Assembly (NCBI GenBank): GCA_900073065.1
Contig: FJOG01000011.1
Span: 62,001 to 126,000 of the forward strand
From: Phialocephala subalpina
Taxonomy: Eukaryota; Ascomycota; Leotiomycetes; Helotiales; Mollisiaceae
DNA length: 64,000 bases
Direction of reading: 5' to 3'
Every line of letters starts with the position of its first letter. The stretch's first letter is position 1. Shown piece by piece: positions 1-11,173 of this stretch. The translations under genes were made by a program, and so were the position numbers. Below the pieces are notes generated by a model that worked only from the letters and a program-made list of their open reading frames with translations, made no database searches and was not told the origin of the DNA.

Positions 1-332
1 GAATCCAGGAACTGGCGTGGTTTGCGTTTGCATCCATCGTATTCACACAGGAGACGCTTCTTGTAGGCGGCATTGCTGGGTACCGGAGGTGGGAGGTGAT
101 GTTCGCTGGTGTGTTTCCAGAAGTCTTTGGCTGATTCAAATGTACCGCCGTGTCCGGGACATTCATCAGTAGTGCAGATGACTTGCATGTCTGTTGTACC
201 TCCATGAGCCTTCTTCGAGGCCAGATGAGAGATCAAGCCAGCCTTGCTCTGAGCAGGCACACCATAGTCGAGACAGTGGCGAAAAGGACAAGCAGGACCT
301 TTTGCAGTTACGATGTACTTCATGACTTGCAT
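1..332 (-). CDS. C2H2-type zinc-finger protein, 3' end cut by window edge
   Basis: The minus-strand frame opens with ATG at 332 (second ATG at 323), preceded in frame by a TAA, and runs off the window start without a stop, giving about 110 residues. Three finger-like modules are visible: C-x4-C ... H-x6-H near residues 15-43, C-x4-C ... H-x3-H (CTTDECPGH ... KHTSEH) near 53-77, and the start of a third (CEYDGC) near 97. Spacing departs from the classical TFIIIA pattern but the Cys/His pairs are clear. DNA or RNA binding is inference from the motif only. The target, full length and any downstream domain cannot be seen. Confidence 0.6.
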   Translation of the reverse strand, partial: MQVMKYIVTAKGPACPFRHCLDYGVPAQSKAGLISHLASKKAHGGTTDMQVICTTDECPGHGGTFESAKDFWKHTSEHHLPPPVPSNAAYKKRLLCEYDGCKRKPRQFLD

Positions 333-515
333 AGACCGGTGTAAATTTTAAGAGCGCCAGTGACGTCTACGAAAAGATGTTGATTGTGGTATGATGATGT
401 TTTTAGAGGAGGAGGGAAGTTGTGGATGGAATTGGAAAGAGACCTGGTCGCCTGTCAAGAAAAAGGGCAAGTCCCACGAACGAACGGGTAGGGAAGGAGC
501 ACCTCCAATGTCACT

Positions 516-664
516 CCCCCTCATGAGCATTGGAATTCCATGCAATGCGCTCCGAATGGTTCCATTTGCTCTCTCAGCGTTGAGCGTGGCTGCAATTGTC
601 AACGCATCTGGGTTGATCTCGGTGACAGCATGAAGAACTGGATTTCAATTCGTGCAATATAAGC
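516..664 (-). pseudogene. Amidase (amidase-signature family) remnant
   Basis: Read on the minus strand, this stretch encodes AYIARIE, then after a frame break LHAVTEINPDAL, then AERANGTIRSALHGIPM. These match the order of the N-terminal part of fungal amidase-signature enzymes, where a YIARI segment is followed by the LHAVTEINPDAL and PLHGIP(I/V) blocks. A splice-acceptor-like TTATTTCAG stands directly before the first block. The catalytic Lys block that should follow LHGIP is absent, and no Ser-Ser-Lys core is found nearby. I infer an old, truncated gene copy. No function is expected. Confidence 0.55.
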
Positions 665-1188
665 CTGAAATAATCAGGACGATCTCAGATTTATCTCTAG
701 ACTTATTTATCTTGCCTTTCTACTTTTGTTCTACTCGCCATGTTCAAAGGTCTGTCTGGGTGCCTGACTAAGTCCTGGAATACAGCTACGGCTTTTGGCA
801 GTGGAAAGTCGCAAACCACTTGGGTACTTCAGCTATAGTATTACCGTATTACTCCGCATAAAGCGCCTTCAAGATAACTTCTCGGTAGGAAGCTGGCTAT
901 TTAGCTTAAGGGTCCAGGGCACTCGAGCAGACTTGTGAATACGGCAAGTATCATGCTTCTTTGAGTCTATCTTCGTGAATCATTCTCAGCTGGATGTAAG
1001 TTCGTTTAGTTAGGGCAAATGCCATCTTGTTGTGTTGTGAATCATGGTTAATTTTGATTCGTTCCGCATCTGCCATGGAAGACTCAGCATACATATTATC
1101 ATTGCCTACTCCACGGAAATCTGAGCACATCGATATCCAAAATACCCTCACTTGTTGCCCTACTTTCTAGTCCATCATATCGCCCAGT
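665..1188. other. No gene recognised
   Basis: Short open frames only, none with recognisable protein features. It probably contains the promoter of the secreted protein gene that starts at 1189. Confidence 0.5.
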
Positions 1189-2252
1189 ATGAAGCTCTAC
1201 GTGAGTTTATTCCTCCAGTCCCTCGTCACGAGGGCCCGTTGACAAACGCCGATGGACTGACGATGGCACAGCATCTTATCAGCATCATCGTCCTTACAAG
1301 ATCTACTTTTGCACACTCTCAAAAAGACCTACAGATTGCTCGACGGTCTTCCAACAATATGCCAAACGATATCAACGCCTCCTACACTACCCATCCTTCA
1401 CTAATCGACTACACCAGACCTAGAATCCACCTCGCTGCGAGCGGTGACAGTACTCTAGAAGGAACCATTCACGTAACCGATACCATAACAACAACCATCG
1501 AGCCTAGCCAAACAACGCAGAATGTCATTGTCACTCAGACTATTACGGCTGATCCGAGCAGCGTAGTCGAGGTTCACGTTACCAAAACAATAACGGACAT
1601 CATTCGCCCAAGCCAAGATGTATACAACGGCACAACTACCATCCACATGACCCGGACGTCAACCAGTGCTGTATTCACGACTATAGACCCAGCCTCCAGT
1701 CAGAATCAAATATCGACTCAAAGTCCATCTTGTTCCTTCAATGGCACAACAACTATCCACATAAGCAGGACATCAACCAGTACCGTGTTCACAACTGTAG
1801 ACCCAGCCTCCGTCCAGAATCATACTTCAACTCAAAATCCGTCTTATTCCATCGGAAGTGTGCCCTCCAGCTCCATCAGTACTGGCCATGGGGTGAACAG
1901 TACGATAATTACTATTCATATAACCAAGACGTCAACCAGTACCATATGGAAAACGACAACGCTGCCCTCTAGTCGGACCCAGACTTCAACTCACTCCTCG
2001 TCCTCTACAGTCAAAAGTTCCACGTCTAGCTCAGTCAATACCGGTTATGGGGCAGTCAGTACTCCCAGTAATACCGCAGGAACAAGTTCCACTAGAAGCC
2101 CATCGATGATCACGAGCACTGTCGCATTACTCACGACACCGAAGACCATCACTACTTCAAGTCAGGCACCGAAGAGTGTAGATCATATCATGGGTACTGG
2201 GGCTGGGTCTACTCTAGTGGTTATTCCTTTCCTTCCAACTCGTAAGGCTTGA
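1189..2252 (+). CDS. Secreted Ser/Thr-rich repeat protein
   Basis: Proposed exons are 1189..1200 and 1272..2252 (330 residues). The 12-nt first exon (MKLY) ends at GTGAGT; the 71-bp intron carries GGACTGAC and ends GGCACAG. Splicing joins MKLY to HLISIIVLTRSTFAHS, a plausible short signal peptide. Without splicing the frame extends back to 1152 and has no signal peptide. The rest is dominated by Ser and Thr, with recurring units such as NGTTTIH.(T/S)RTSTS and D/PASSQNQ.STQ, each with possible N-glycosylation sites (NGT, NST). It looks like a heavily O-glycosylated cell-wall or surface protein. No catalytic domain is seen, and the C-terminus is not clearly a GPI signal. The start and first intron are inference. 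Confidence 0.55.
1623..2000 (+). repeat. Degenerate coding repeats in Ser/Thr-rich protein
   Basis: Three related coding units begin near 1623 (YNGTTTIHMTRTSTS), 1737 (FNGTTTIHISRTSTS) and 1896 (NSTIITIHITKTSTS). The first two are 114 bp (38 codons) apart. Weaker relatives (HVTDTITTTIEPS, HVTKTITDIIRPS) lie upstream. Confidence 0.7.
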
Positions 2253-2600
2253 GTCGAATAGCATGTATCTACAGGTAAAGCAGTTCTAAGAAAAGTCCTG
2301 CGTAAGAGATGAGCTTGCGCAAGTGGGCGAGATGCCTTTCTGGGGGTGGCATGTGGAATTTGTACCGAGTCTGGTTTACTACCGTCAGAGAGATAGCAAG
2401 AATCGATGTACCTTTGGAAATTTATCCCTGACGGTAGATTCAAAATGTGATACTGTTTTTGATACTTACCTTTTCCGTTGCGAACACTCATCGCCGTTGC
2501 TCGTGAAATTGTTTCTATTTTACTTTCTTAAGTCTCCATCTTTCTGTCTATGGTAGCGACTCTTTTTGCAATATGATACAGTCCTGTTCTATGTAGTGCC
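2253..2600. other. Convergent 3' intergenic stretch
   Basis: 348 bp between the stop codons of two converging genes. No coding signal is seen; it probably holds both 3' untranslated regions. Confidence 0.5.
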
Positions 2601-5600
2601 TCAGACCTCGACACCCCGTATCACGATCCTCTCCTCCGCCGCCTCGGCTCTAAGATGTCTCCCAACCTCTTCATCTAATCGCAAAGAGCTATTGTCTAGC
2701 GCACGATTCGCAGTCCTCTGAGCAACACCACCAAACAAGCAATCCCACAAGTCTTCCTGTGCAATGAACTCACCACCTTTGCCCTTACCTCCTTTCTCGA
2801 GCAGGTTCGCTAAACTAGCCTCTTGAAGCTCTAATGAGTTCGCTTCCTCGAGATTCGAGTCTAGAAGCTCATCTGGGGACAACTCTTTTGATTTACCCTT
2901 TCCACCGGACAGTCTTTTGCCAATATGTTCCAGTCGCCGCTTGACTGAGAGTTGATGGATGGATTCTTCGACAGTGCCATCGACAAGGTAGAGCCATACG
3001 TTGGTCTCCTGGTGTTGACCGATACGATCAACACGGGCGATAGCCTGGAGCTCCAACCCAACGTTCAAAAGTGGCTCCGTAAGGAAGACGTGGCTTGCAT
3101 TGACTAGATTCAAACCCGAACTATGGGCACGAGCGTGAAGCAAAAAGCATTCAACTCCCGGATCGTTTTTAAATCGCTCGATGCCATTCGCTTTATCAAT
3201 CGACGAGAAGCCGATCCTGTACCTGCTAAATGCGCGAGACAAGACATCGAGAAAGTCTTTGAACTGCGAATAAATGATTGACTTGGCTCCAGGATCTGAT
3301 TCACGAAGCCATATGAGATGTCGAGCCAGTGTATCGACCTTTGTTGTAAAGCAAGGGCCATCAAGTTCGATCTGTTTGATTTCGGCAAGTTTTGCCTTGC
3401 TGAACTCGGAATAGATGGCGGATTTTCTGTTCTTTGAAGGCGATGATCGTTCATGAGAGGCATCATGGACGTCTTCGGTTTCGACGGTGAGTCCTTGATT
3501 TTTATACGTGATCTCATGAAGATCATTGAGTGTCAACTTCTTCTTGCACACAGGGCAATTTCTGTGAGCATTCCACCACAGTCGAATGCACTCTTTGCAA
3601 TATTGATGTCCACAAACTGTCGGATGATTAGCATAATGAGCAGCTTTTCTTAGAAGGCACCGGAGTCGGGACACAACGAGCGCTCCCAGGCTTCAAGCGG
3701 CCACAGAAACAAAGAAAGATAGCAAAATGAAACGGGAACAAATTACCTGTTAACGCTCCAACTTCAAACGACTCGCGGCAGATTACGCAAATCTTCTGTT
3801 CTTGAGGGTTTGTCGCTTCTAATCTCAGATGCTCGAGGTATCTTCGCTTCGACTTAGCCACCGCAATCTTCCGAATGATGGCTTCCTCGTCTTTGAGCAT
3901 CTTAGCAAGAATCGACTCGTCATTTGGGCCTTCGTATGGAATTATCATGTCCGATATCTCCTGAAGTTGGCGATAATAAGAAAGCCTGTAGTTCATTAAG
4001 TCTGTGAGCTGCTCGACCAGTTAGTCTATGGTTTCCCTAGAAATTCCAGGACTAACCATCTCCACCTCCTTTTCAAGAGCCGCTGTCACTTTCATCTGTT
4101 CGCTCAACTGCTTTTGCGTGTCCTTCAGTTGCTTTTCCACAATTGTGAGCTCGTTCTGTGCTCGCGCATTGCCATTTTCAGCATTCGGTCTCAACGACGT
4201 TGCAAGGGTGCGAAGTTCTGCAACAAATCCCCGCACTGAACCCAAGGTTCGCGCTGGCTTGATCTCCCGCCGAATTCCAAGCATTTCGATCATTTTCTCA
4301 GGGGCAGGACCTCTGATCCCCTCTCCGAGAGTGTCTTTCTTGCCTAAAGCAAGGTCGAGAGCAGTCTACCCAGAAATTAGTACTTCAAACTCAACAAAAT
4401 TGCAAGGCATAAAGCCCACCTTCACATCGTACTCGACCAGGGCGTTCTGCTGGCCAGTCAAAGCATCGTGACGATCGGCGATAGCTGCTCGTAGTGCTTG
4501 CAGGAATATCTATCTTGCTGTCAGTATTCTTATTTCAAGCAGTCCAAAAAAGAGAGCAGAATGCCCCAGGAGCCACAAGATCTTCAGGGCTCTCGGAATA
4601 AACGGGAAAGGAGAATATCGAGAAGGTAGGGTTACCTCAACTTCGTCCTGGAGCTTTGTAGAGTCCTCGTATTCATCTCCTGTAATTTCGAGACCTTCGT
4701 CCTCATCAACGAGTGGTCGCAAGAGGAATTGAATGGTCTGCTCTCTCCACTCATCGAGCGTGTTTGCCTGAGCATCTAGAGCAATGGCTAAGTCTTCGAG
4801 TTGTTCCACAATACGTCGACTTTCCAGACCACCAGGTTGAGAGCTCGAAAATTCTGGAATTTGAGCGAAAGATTGAGAGTTAGCACTCTTTGCAACCTTG
4901 CTCATCAATCGGTTGGCCTTTTGGTAAATCTGTTTTGATCGCTTTAGCATTTGTGCGTGTATCCAAAAGCGAGAGACCTTACCTCCTGGAGGATCTCTCT
5001 CCTTAGCTTCTTAGCTTCCTCATACCCCTGAGTCTCTAATTTTTCTAGCTCTTTAAACTCGTCGGAGTCGGGTTTTGTCATATCCTCGTAACTCTTGATC
5101 TGGAATAGAGCATTACTGCGAAAGAAGACAGCAACATGAAGAATTTCCAAGGCACCTCTGAGTCTGTTTCGGAAGACGCCAAGACGAGCTGACTCGTCAC
5201 TACTCTCGGCGTCGGTATCGGAGGCATCATTACTCTCCTTTTCAGCAGATTTGCCTTCCGCTGCAACACTTACGAGCTCTTGACGTAATTGCTCCCTACA
5301 ATCATCAACAACCTCCGCAGCTTCTTTGACTACCTCTTCCCAGATGCCGAGCGCTTCTTGAACTCTTGGAGAGTTTTCAAACAGCTGCCCACGCTTCAGC
5401 TTTGAAAGTAGCAGAGTCCGGTGATCGGTCCTGATTGCGAGATCCGTCTGGTCCATCATGACGTTAAGCACCTGGTCAACAGTTCGCAAAGGACCATCTC
5501 TATGCCCAAGGGCGCGTCTGTTTCGACCACCGACTTCAGGATGGAGTGCAGTCTGGCGCAAACGCACTAGCCATTGTCGCATGACATCTGACACATTTTC

Positions 5601-7578
5601 GGGGTCCCAATTGTCAGTCAACGGAGCGCCTTGGGAATTTAATCCTGACTCCGCACACATCTGGTTGAATAATTCCTGATAATGCTGCTCTTCGATTGGG
5701 GTGAAAGGCATGGTGATTACGTATCTCCGCTGGGCAGGAAGCTTTAGCTCATCTCTGACCTGTTGTTTGCTGTGGCGAAGGGCTAGGGTGCCGAACAGTT
5801 TGCGGAAGTTTTGCTTGTGTTCTCTGATTAGAGATGACCAGACATGCTTTATGGAGGCAAAAGGTTCGTATCGTAGGAACACTAGCAATCCCAAAAGGTC
5901 GTTGACATCTTTCCTGACCGGAGTACCCGTCACACACCCTATTATCGAGGAGTCAGTTGAATGCCTTTTTGAATGTTTCAAAAGATGCATGTTTTTGGAG
6001 TGCATCGCTCCAGAGCAACGCGTCGTGGAGTCAAGACGAGAGAGGGAACAGTATTCTGAGAACTGGACACCTACAAGCATTAATTCTGGGGATCATTCTC
6101 GCCACAATGGCAGCATTGCTAACTCCCGTCTCGAGCATTTGAGCCTCATCGATGCATACGCGCCACCAAGATAGCATCATCAACGGTGATTTGGGCCTCG
6201 GATATCTCGACTCTCTGCGAAGTGACTTCTCTGGATTGAGCTGTGTGAAATGAATCTCTGCAGCGAGCACTGAGTACGTCGAGATGACAATGTCGGCCGT
6301 AACCAATTCACGTAGGAGTTCTTCAAGTTTCAGTGAACTATGTCTTCGGATCCCTTCATAATGGAACGTCTTGAGTTCTGGTGCATGCCGGTGAATCTCC
6401 GAGATCCACTGTTGGAGAAGTGACGGAGGAGCGACAATAAGTGTGCCCTTCGTTGGTCGGACATTTTGAGCAGTAAACAGGTCGTAGACTTGATCTGGTT
6501 GATTTAACGGTCTTTTGTGGAGAGTTATCAACGAAATCATTTCGACGGTTTTCCCTAAGCCCATTTCCTCAGCTAGAAGGCCCCCTCTCAACTGTTGTTC
6601 GAAATCCGTAAAAGGCTGCAGGTCGGAGGTAACAATTCCAAATAGATGGGATACATAACAAGGATGTCCAAGGGTATCTTCTGCTTGTATGAAGGATATC
6701 GGTAGTTGAATTTGGCCGGAGCTCGCAACATCTCTAACTCGTCCATCTCGAGACCACTCGACTCCTTCCCTTCGCAAGAGCCATTGGACGGCTCGCTTCT
6801 GGAACGGGTATAGGTTTGTCTCGAGGCTCTCGACTAACATTGTGGCGGCAAGGTCGTCATTTTTGTCAGGCGCGTGTACGCTTTGGTAGAAATCTTGAGG
6901 AGACCAATTCTCGCCCTTCGTAACAGTAGAATCTGGAAAGTACTTCTCCAAGACTCTGCAGAGACCAGCCGTCCGGGCACTCGCCTGTGGCAGATGATAT
7001 AGATTGATTGTAAAACTCCATTTGACTGTAAATGTCAAGCGTAGATCGTCGCCTCCATCTCTGCGGTCTAGTGAAAGATCAAATGTTGTCCACAGGCGAC
7101 CTTGAGCCTTCGCCCACTTCTTTGAATCTCTATCCACGAGGAGGGCGACATGCACATCCTCGAGCTCTTCCTCGGGTGGCAAAAGAGCATAAAATATGAT
7201 ATTCTTTGCGTCGTCCATAACCCCAACGTACTCTGGTGGACCATAGCGATTCCAGTGAACATATAAGGGAATGTTCGTTCTTGCGATAGGTGTCTGGAGC
7301 TCGGCCAGTCTCGATCCTACCAGCGGAATATCCCAGTGAGACTTTTTGACAACGATGTGCTCGAGTTCTGCTTCCTCGCCCCTCGACACGGCCGAAGTCT
7401 TTTGCCGTTTCTTCGGAGGCTCGAGTGGTACATGCGTTTCACGAGCATAGTCAAGCAGATCGTCTGAAAGATCGCGGGAAGTCCCTGAACTGGGTGTCGA
7501 AAGATTCGAAGATGTCGTGGATCTGCCACCAATGCGACCTCCTCGACCAACGCCCCGCGCTATTACTTTCCGGCCCAT
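2601..7578 (-). CDS. SNF2-family helicase with RING finger, SHPRH/Irc20 type
   Basis: Seven exons, complement of 7578..6075, 5938..4983, 4929..4636, 4509..4420, 4365..4057, 4008..3747 and 3616..2601, give 1476 residues, the usual size for fungal members. The N-terminal helicase half shows Walker A in GGLLAEEMGLGKTVEM (about 338-343) and a DEAQ box (about 477-480). A coiled middle region follows. The RING is split by an intron: CVICRESFEVG near 1125, then VCGHQYCKECI and NCPVC. The C-terminal helicase half includes KSIIYSQF, SSGLNLVNA and ARVDRIGQ. Family knowledge: chromatin- and DNA-damage-linked ATPases that are also ubiquitin ligases. The 136-bp intron (5939..6074) resembles an intron in the carboxylesterase gene at 51472. 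Orthology to Irc20 is inferred. Confidence 0.9.
5939..6074 (-). repeat. Candidate introner-like intron in the SNF2-RING gene
   Basis: A 136-bp intron. Its sense 5' end (GTAGGTGTCCAGTTCTC), its ATGCACTCCA core and its CTGACTCC near the branch site all have counterparts in the same order in the intron at 52294..52456. The core forms an imperfect palindrome at 5997..6011. Confidence 0.45.
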
Positions 7579-7947
7579 CTTGAACCCGGACTCAAAAAGG
7601 AGGAAGTCTGTCGTATCGAAGTTGGAGTGGTTCCTGTCATGTCCGGAATAGGCACGTTGAGAGAGAAGGTGTGAAATCCATCAGGACGCGAGATGTGAAG
7701 AAAGAGAAGAGCGAGCAGGCAGAAGGAGCTCCAGCTCGCGATAAGATCTTATCGGGAATTAAAGTTCGCGCTAAGTAGTAGCGTGATAGCCTCGATACTG
7801 AGGCTTCCACTGTAAGTTCGACGGCTTGAAATTATTCTCGCGAAATCAAGACAACGACATCTCAGTCCACCTTCTCTTCATATCATGTAAGATAGCCGCA
7901 AGCATGCTGAACCTTGTTGCTAACTTAAGCTGCAGAGACTCTACATC
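7579..7947. promoter_or_regulatory. Divergent promoter region, SNF2-RING / mS41
   Basis: 369 bp separate the two divergent start codons, so both promoters must lie here or overlap. No specific binding site could be assigned by eye. Confidence 0.5.
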
Positions 7948-8652
7948 ATGATTGTCAAGTCTACATATTTTCGGCCTATACCCTCATTTCTCTTACCTTT
8001 TACGCAGTCAACGACAGCGACACAGACGCAGACACGATGTCTCCATCAACGAGTTCGAGCCAAACCAATACCACCGCCAACGCCATTCGTCCCAAATACT
8101 CAGACTTTTCTCACTTTAATTGGCCGCAATCTTAGTCAACACGCCTCGAAGATCCCATCATGGAGAGCTCTATTCTCCCTATCATCTGAGCAATTGAAGG
8201 AATTAGGCATCGACCCCCCTCGAAGTCGGCGGTACCTACTGCGGTGGCGAGAGAAATTTCGGAACAGACAATTTGGCATTGGAGGCGACTTCAAGTTCGT
8301 CAAAGATGGTGTTGCAGAGCTGCGCGTGGCAGAGATCCCAGTATCAGGCCACCGTTCTGCAACTGCCACATTATCCCCGGGGAAACGCAAGATTGTGGTG
8401 AATGTGGCTGCAGGAGGCAGTGCTTCAGGAAACTTGTTGGAGAAGTCTGTGCCGGTCAAGGGCATACAAATCAAGGGTGCACACACTATCGTTGGGCCAC
8501 ATGTGCAGCCAGTGAAGGGAGGTAACGGTGCCAGGATCGTGATCAAAGAAGGGCTATGGGAGGAACGCAGAGGGCATAAGATTGACGGTGGAGAGAGACG
8601 TCAAGCTGAGGTGCGTGCTAAGAAGAGAGGAGAGGAGAAGCGTGCGAGATAA
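7948..8652 (+). CDS. FYV4: Mitochondrial small ribosomal subunit protein mS41 (IGR motif)
   Basis: Single exon, 234 residues. The N-terminus (MIVKSTYFRPIPSFLLPF ... RCLHQRVRAK) is basic, hydroxylated and low in acids, as expected for a mitochondrial presequence. Residues about 53-105 match the IGR motif: TFLTLIGRNLSQHASKI, then LFSLSSEQLKELGI and RRYLLRWREKFR. This is the hallmark of mS41 (yeast Fyv4), a component of the mitochondrial small subunit. The C-terminal half is basic and ends in KKRGEEKRAR. It is divergent from the SNF2-RING gene. The family call is strong; the exact length of the presequence is not determined. Confidence 0.88.
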   Translation: MIVKSTYFRPIPSFLLPFTQSTTATQTQTRCLHQRVRAKPIPPPTPFVPNTQTFLTLIGRNLSQHASKIPSWRALFSLSSEQLKELGIDPPRSRRYLLRWREKFRNRQFGIGGDFKFVKDGVAELRVAEIPVSGHRSATATLSPGKRKIVVNVAAGGSASGNLLEKSVPVKGIQIKGAHTIVGPHVQPVKGGNGARIVIKEGLWEERRGHKIDGGERRQAEVRAKKRGEEKRAR

Positions 8653-10343
8653 ACGTACTCGGCTCGTGTGCCAGATACCGTTAATGTAAGATATTGGGGC
8701 TATGCGCCTGGCTTGTTGGAACTTGGAGTGGCTCTGCTTGGTGTAACATGGACATTCGCCCATAGGGCTTCCATGTGGACTTCCATCGAGCTTCGAGAAG
8801 AATTCGAAAGCAAGGCTGCAGATCATGTACGACCAAACCAATTGAGCATGCTGTTCATAGAGCGACTTTTACGCTCTTACGCCCATCTAGTTGGGGCCAA
8901 GGCCATTGGCCAATCACTCTTGCACCCGTTGGCTTCCATTCTAGAGGCTGTGTATTGACGTTGGAGGTCAGATGCCATAGATGATGCTTGGTGCGACTTT
9001 GAACCGGAGACTTAAACTCGCCGTCGACTCATCTCCCGTTGTTGGCCGAAATGCCTCAGTCACGAACCATCCAGCGATATGGCTAACCCAGAAATCTGAC
9101 ATCCCTTGTCTATGCGGGAGCGGAAGATTCTCTAACCTTGTCACCCAGAGTTTCCCCGGAACGTACAGCCTCCTTTCGTATCTGTGAATCATAATTCTTC
9201 CCACACAATCTGGTGCAATTGAGAGGCCAAAGCAATTGGGAAATTGAAGTTCTGCTGTTAAGCTTCGCGACTCGGGGTAAGTTTGCCCGCTTCTTACTTC
9301 TGCTCAGCCCGTGGCATAGGGCATCTCATCAGGCAGAGACAGGACTCTCTGCAACACGTTTGCCAGTCGCAAGCAAGACGCGACAACTTAACCTCAGATG
9401 GCATTTCTGATTAGTAACTTCTCAGAGTGATGATGTGGGCCCGCGAAGGCTGCAAGTTGCTCCTCGGTTCGAAGGGTCTGTCTGCATATCCGTGTGGGAA
9501 CTCCGTCCGATATTTGACATGATGGAGTTTTGGCTTTGAACCCCGACCGCTAGCAAGTATGCGTCATCTTCCGGATGACACACTCGATCACTCTGAGGGC
9601 GCTCCCAAAGACTCATCTTTTGCAAGGTGGGATGGTGTTCTCGATGCGCGGGACCGCTGGCCGAAGAGGGTTGCCTAGTCGAGGTGCCGTTTTGAGACCA
9701 CACCCCGGTCTATATGCAGGAACCAGACACTCTTGGGCGTCTCTTCTGCCTGGATTTCGAGTTCCTTGATCTGCCCCGACGTCAAGATAGTGTTGTTGAA
9801 GGATCCGGCACTACCTTCACCAACCTAAAAATGGCCTGCACGCCATTAACATGGATTCTCGGATTCTAGCCGTATTCTAGGAAGATTCAGGCATTCGTGG
9901 TCACATGTATGGCCCTGCCAATCATATACCCACCGTCGTTTGTTCTCAAGCACCGGTAAAGGAGGCTTCTGCCTTAAGGTAGGTAGGGTTCGGGACGGGT
10001 CTTCCTTATTGAAAGAGCTGCAAGTGCGTCACGTTCTTCGCGGCTGTCACACTCTAAACTCCTTTGGAGGCAGTGCCTGTGCTTCAATTGGAGTTTTGCT
10101 AGCCATACACCGTTTCATCTCATTTGCCAATGGCTTATATACCTATCCCATCTCTCTTCCAATTGCTGTCATATCCTATCACACATTAATACATGCAGAG
10201 AGAGGGCTGTGTCCTATGTTATATAGACTCAAGTCCCATTGAACATTTCCATATTAGATTCATTCCGTATTAGTCGAATCACTTCCAGCAACTACACAAT
10301 TGTGTTACTATTACTCTCACGCATTGTCTCTTGTTTTGATCGA
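8653..10343. other. 1.7-kb intergenic region, no gene recognised
   Basis: Open frames up to about 96 codons occur on both strands but show no conserved-looking motif, signal peptide or splice structure. The right end (about 10130-10343) has TATA-like and pyrimidine-rich stretches and probably serves the bZIP gene. Confidence 0.45.
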
Positions 10344-11173
10344 ATGCTCCCTACACTCCTTTTGCAGTTGCATCTACACGACCAACCCCACGTTCCTTCC
10401 TTGAAGTAGATGTCAGTATTCTCTCTCCCCAGAGTGATCAGATCTTTGTCTAATGCCCTGTAAGGGACGCTCAGACCGATGAGAACAAGCCCATCGATCC
10501 ACCAGCAGAAGACAAACCAGCACTCGACATTCCCAGAATCACAATTGACGATACTGATCAAAATCGAACTGTTCAGTACGACTCTGCTTCCTCCACAGAA
10601 ACAGAGATGTCCTCGTCGCACCGCTCTTCCCACCACTCCTCTACAAAAGGCAAACACTCTTCATCTTCTTCAAAAGGCAAATCCAAGAAGGACGATTGGT
10701 CGGAGATCACAGATCCTGAAGAGAGAAGACGCGTTCAGAATCGAATCGCTCAGAGAAAGTTCCGTTAGTCGCATCGTTCTCTTTCTGGAAGCGTTTGTTA
10801 ACCCATTGGAATAGGAGACAAGGCCAAAGAAGCCAAGGAACGTCAAGAACGAGATGCCAACGACCGAGCACATGCGGGACACTCGTATCACACACCCGAT
10901 CCAAGTGAGATGGCACCAGATGAAGAGCTCTCGGGGCTTCCTTGGGGTGGAATGTCGATGAGACATGTGGTCTCCAAGGGCAAAGCAAGGGAAGAAGAGT
11001 CGAGACGGGGTTCACGAACACATGAAGACGGAGGGAGCTACGATGCTCAGACACCCGTATACGATGAACGAGACGCATACTACGAAGGAGACGCAACTTA
11101 TTACGAAGACCCGGATCCAGCTTACTATGACTATGGCAGTGGCGGAAGTGGTCATGGAGGTAGTTCTCGCTGA
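10344..11173 (+). CDS. bZIP transcription factor, AP-1-like basic region, no clear zipper
   Basis: Proposed exons 10344..10405, 10465..10763 and 10815..11173, 239 residues. The second intron (GTTAGT ... GTTAACCC ... AATAG) is well supported because it restores the frame exactly inside the bZIP. The first exon is less certain, although phase and a CTAAT branch site fit. The basic region RRRVQNRIAQRKFR (residues about 108-121) carries N-x2-A-Q-x2-F-R, the signature of fungal Yap/Pap1-type factors. It is followed by DKAKEAKERQERDAN, with no leucine heptads. Further on is GLPWGGMSMRHVV and a Tyr/Asp-rich tail (YYEDPDPAYYDYGSG). A Lys/Ser stretch before the basic region may be a nuclear localisation signal. 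DNA binding is inferred; targets are unknown. Confidence 0.82.

Noticed and set aside
391..633. 80-codon plus-strand open frame
   Set aside because: It is antisense to the amidase relic, which has recognisable protein blocks; the plus-strand protein has none.
1152..2252. Unspliced model starting at 1152 (MLPYFLVHHIAQ)
   Set aside because: It starts with a non-ATG codon, lacks a signal peptide and ignores a canonical 71-bp intron.
8136..8546. 136-codon minus-strand open frame
   Set aside because: Shadow of the mS41 gene, whose IGR motif is clear.
8985..9030. GGTTCAAA strings resembling a tRNA B box (also near 9530 and 15098, minus strand)
   Set aside because: No matching acceptor stem, D arm or anticodon arm could be folded around them.
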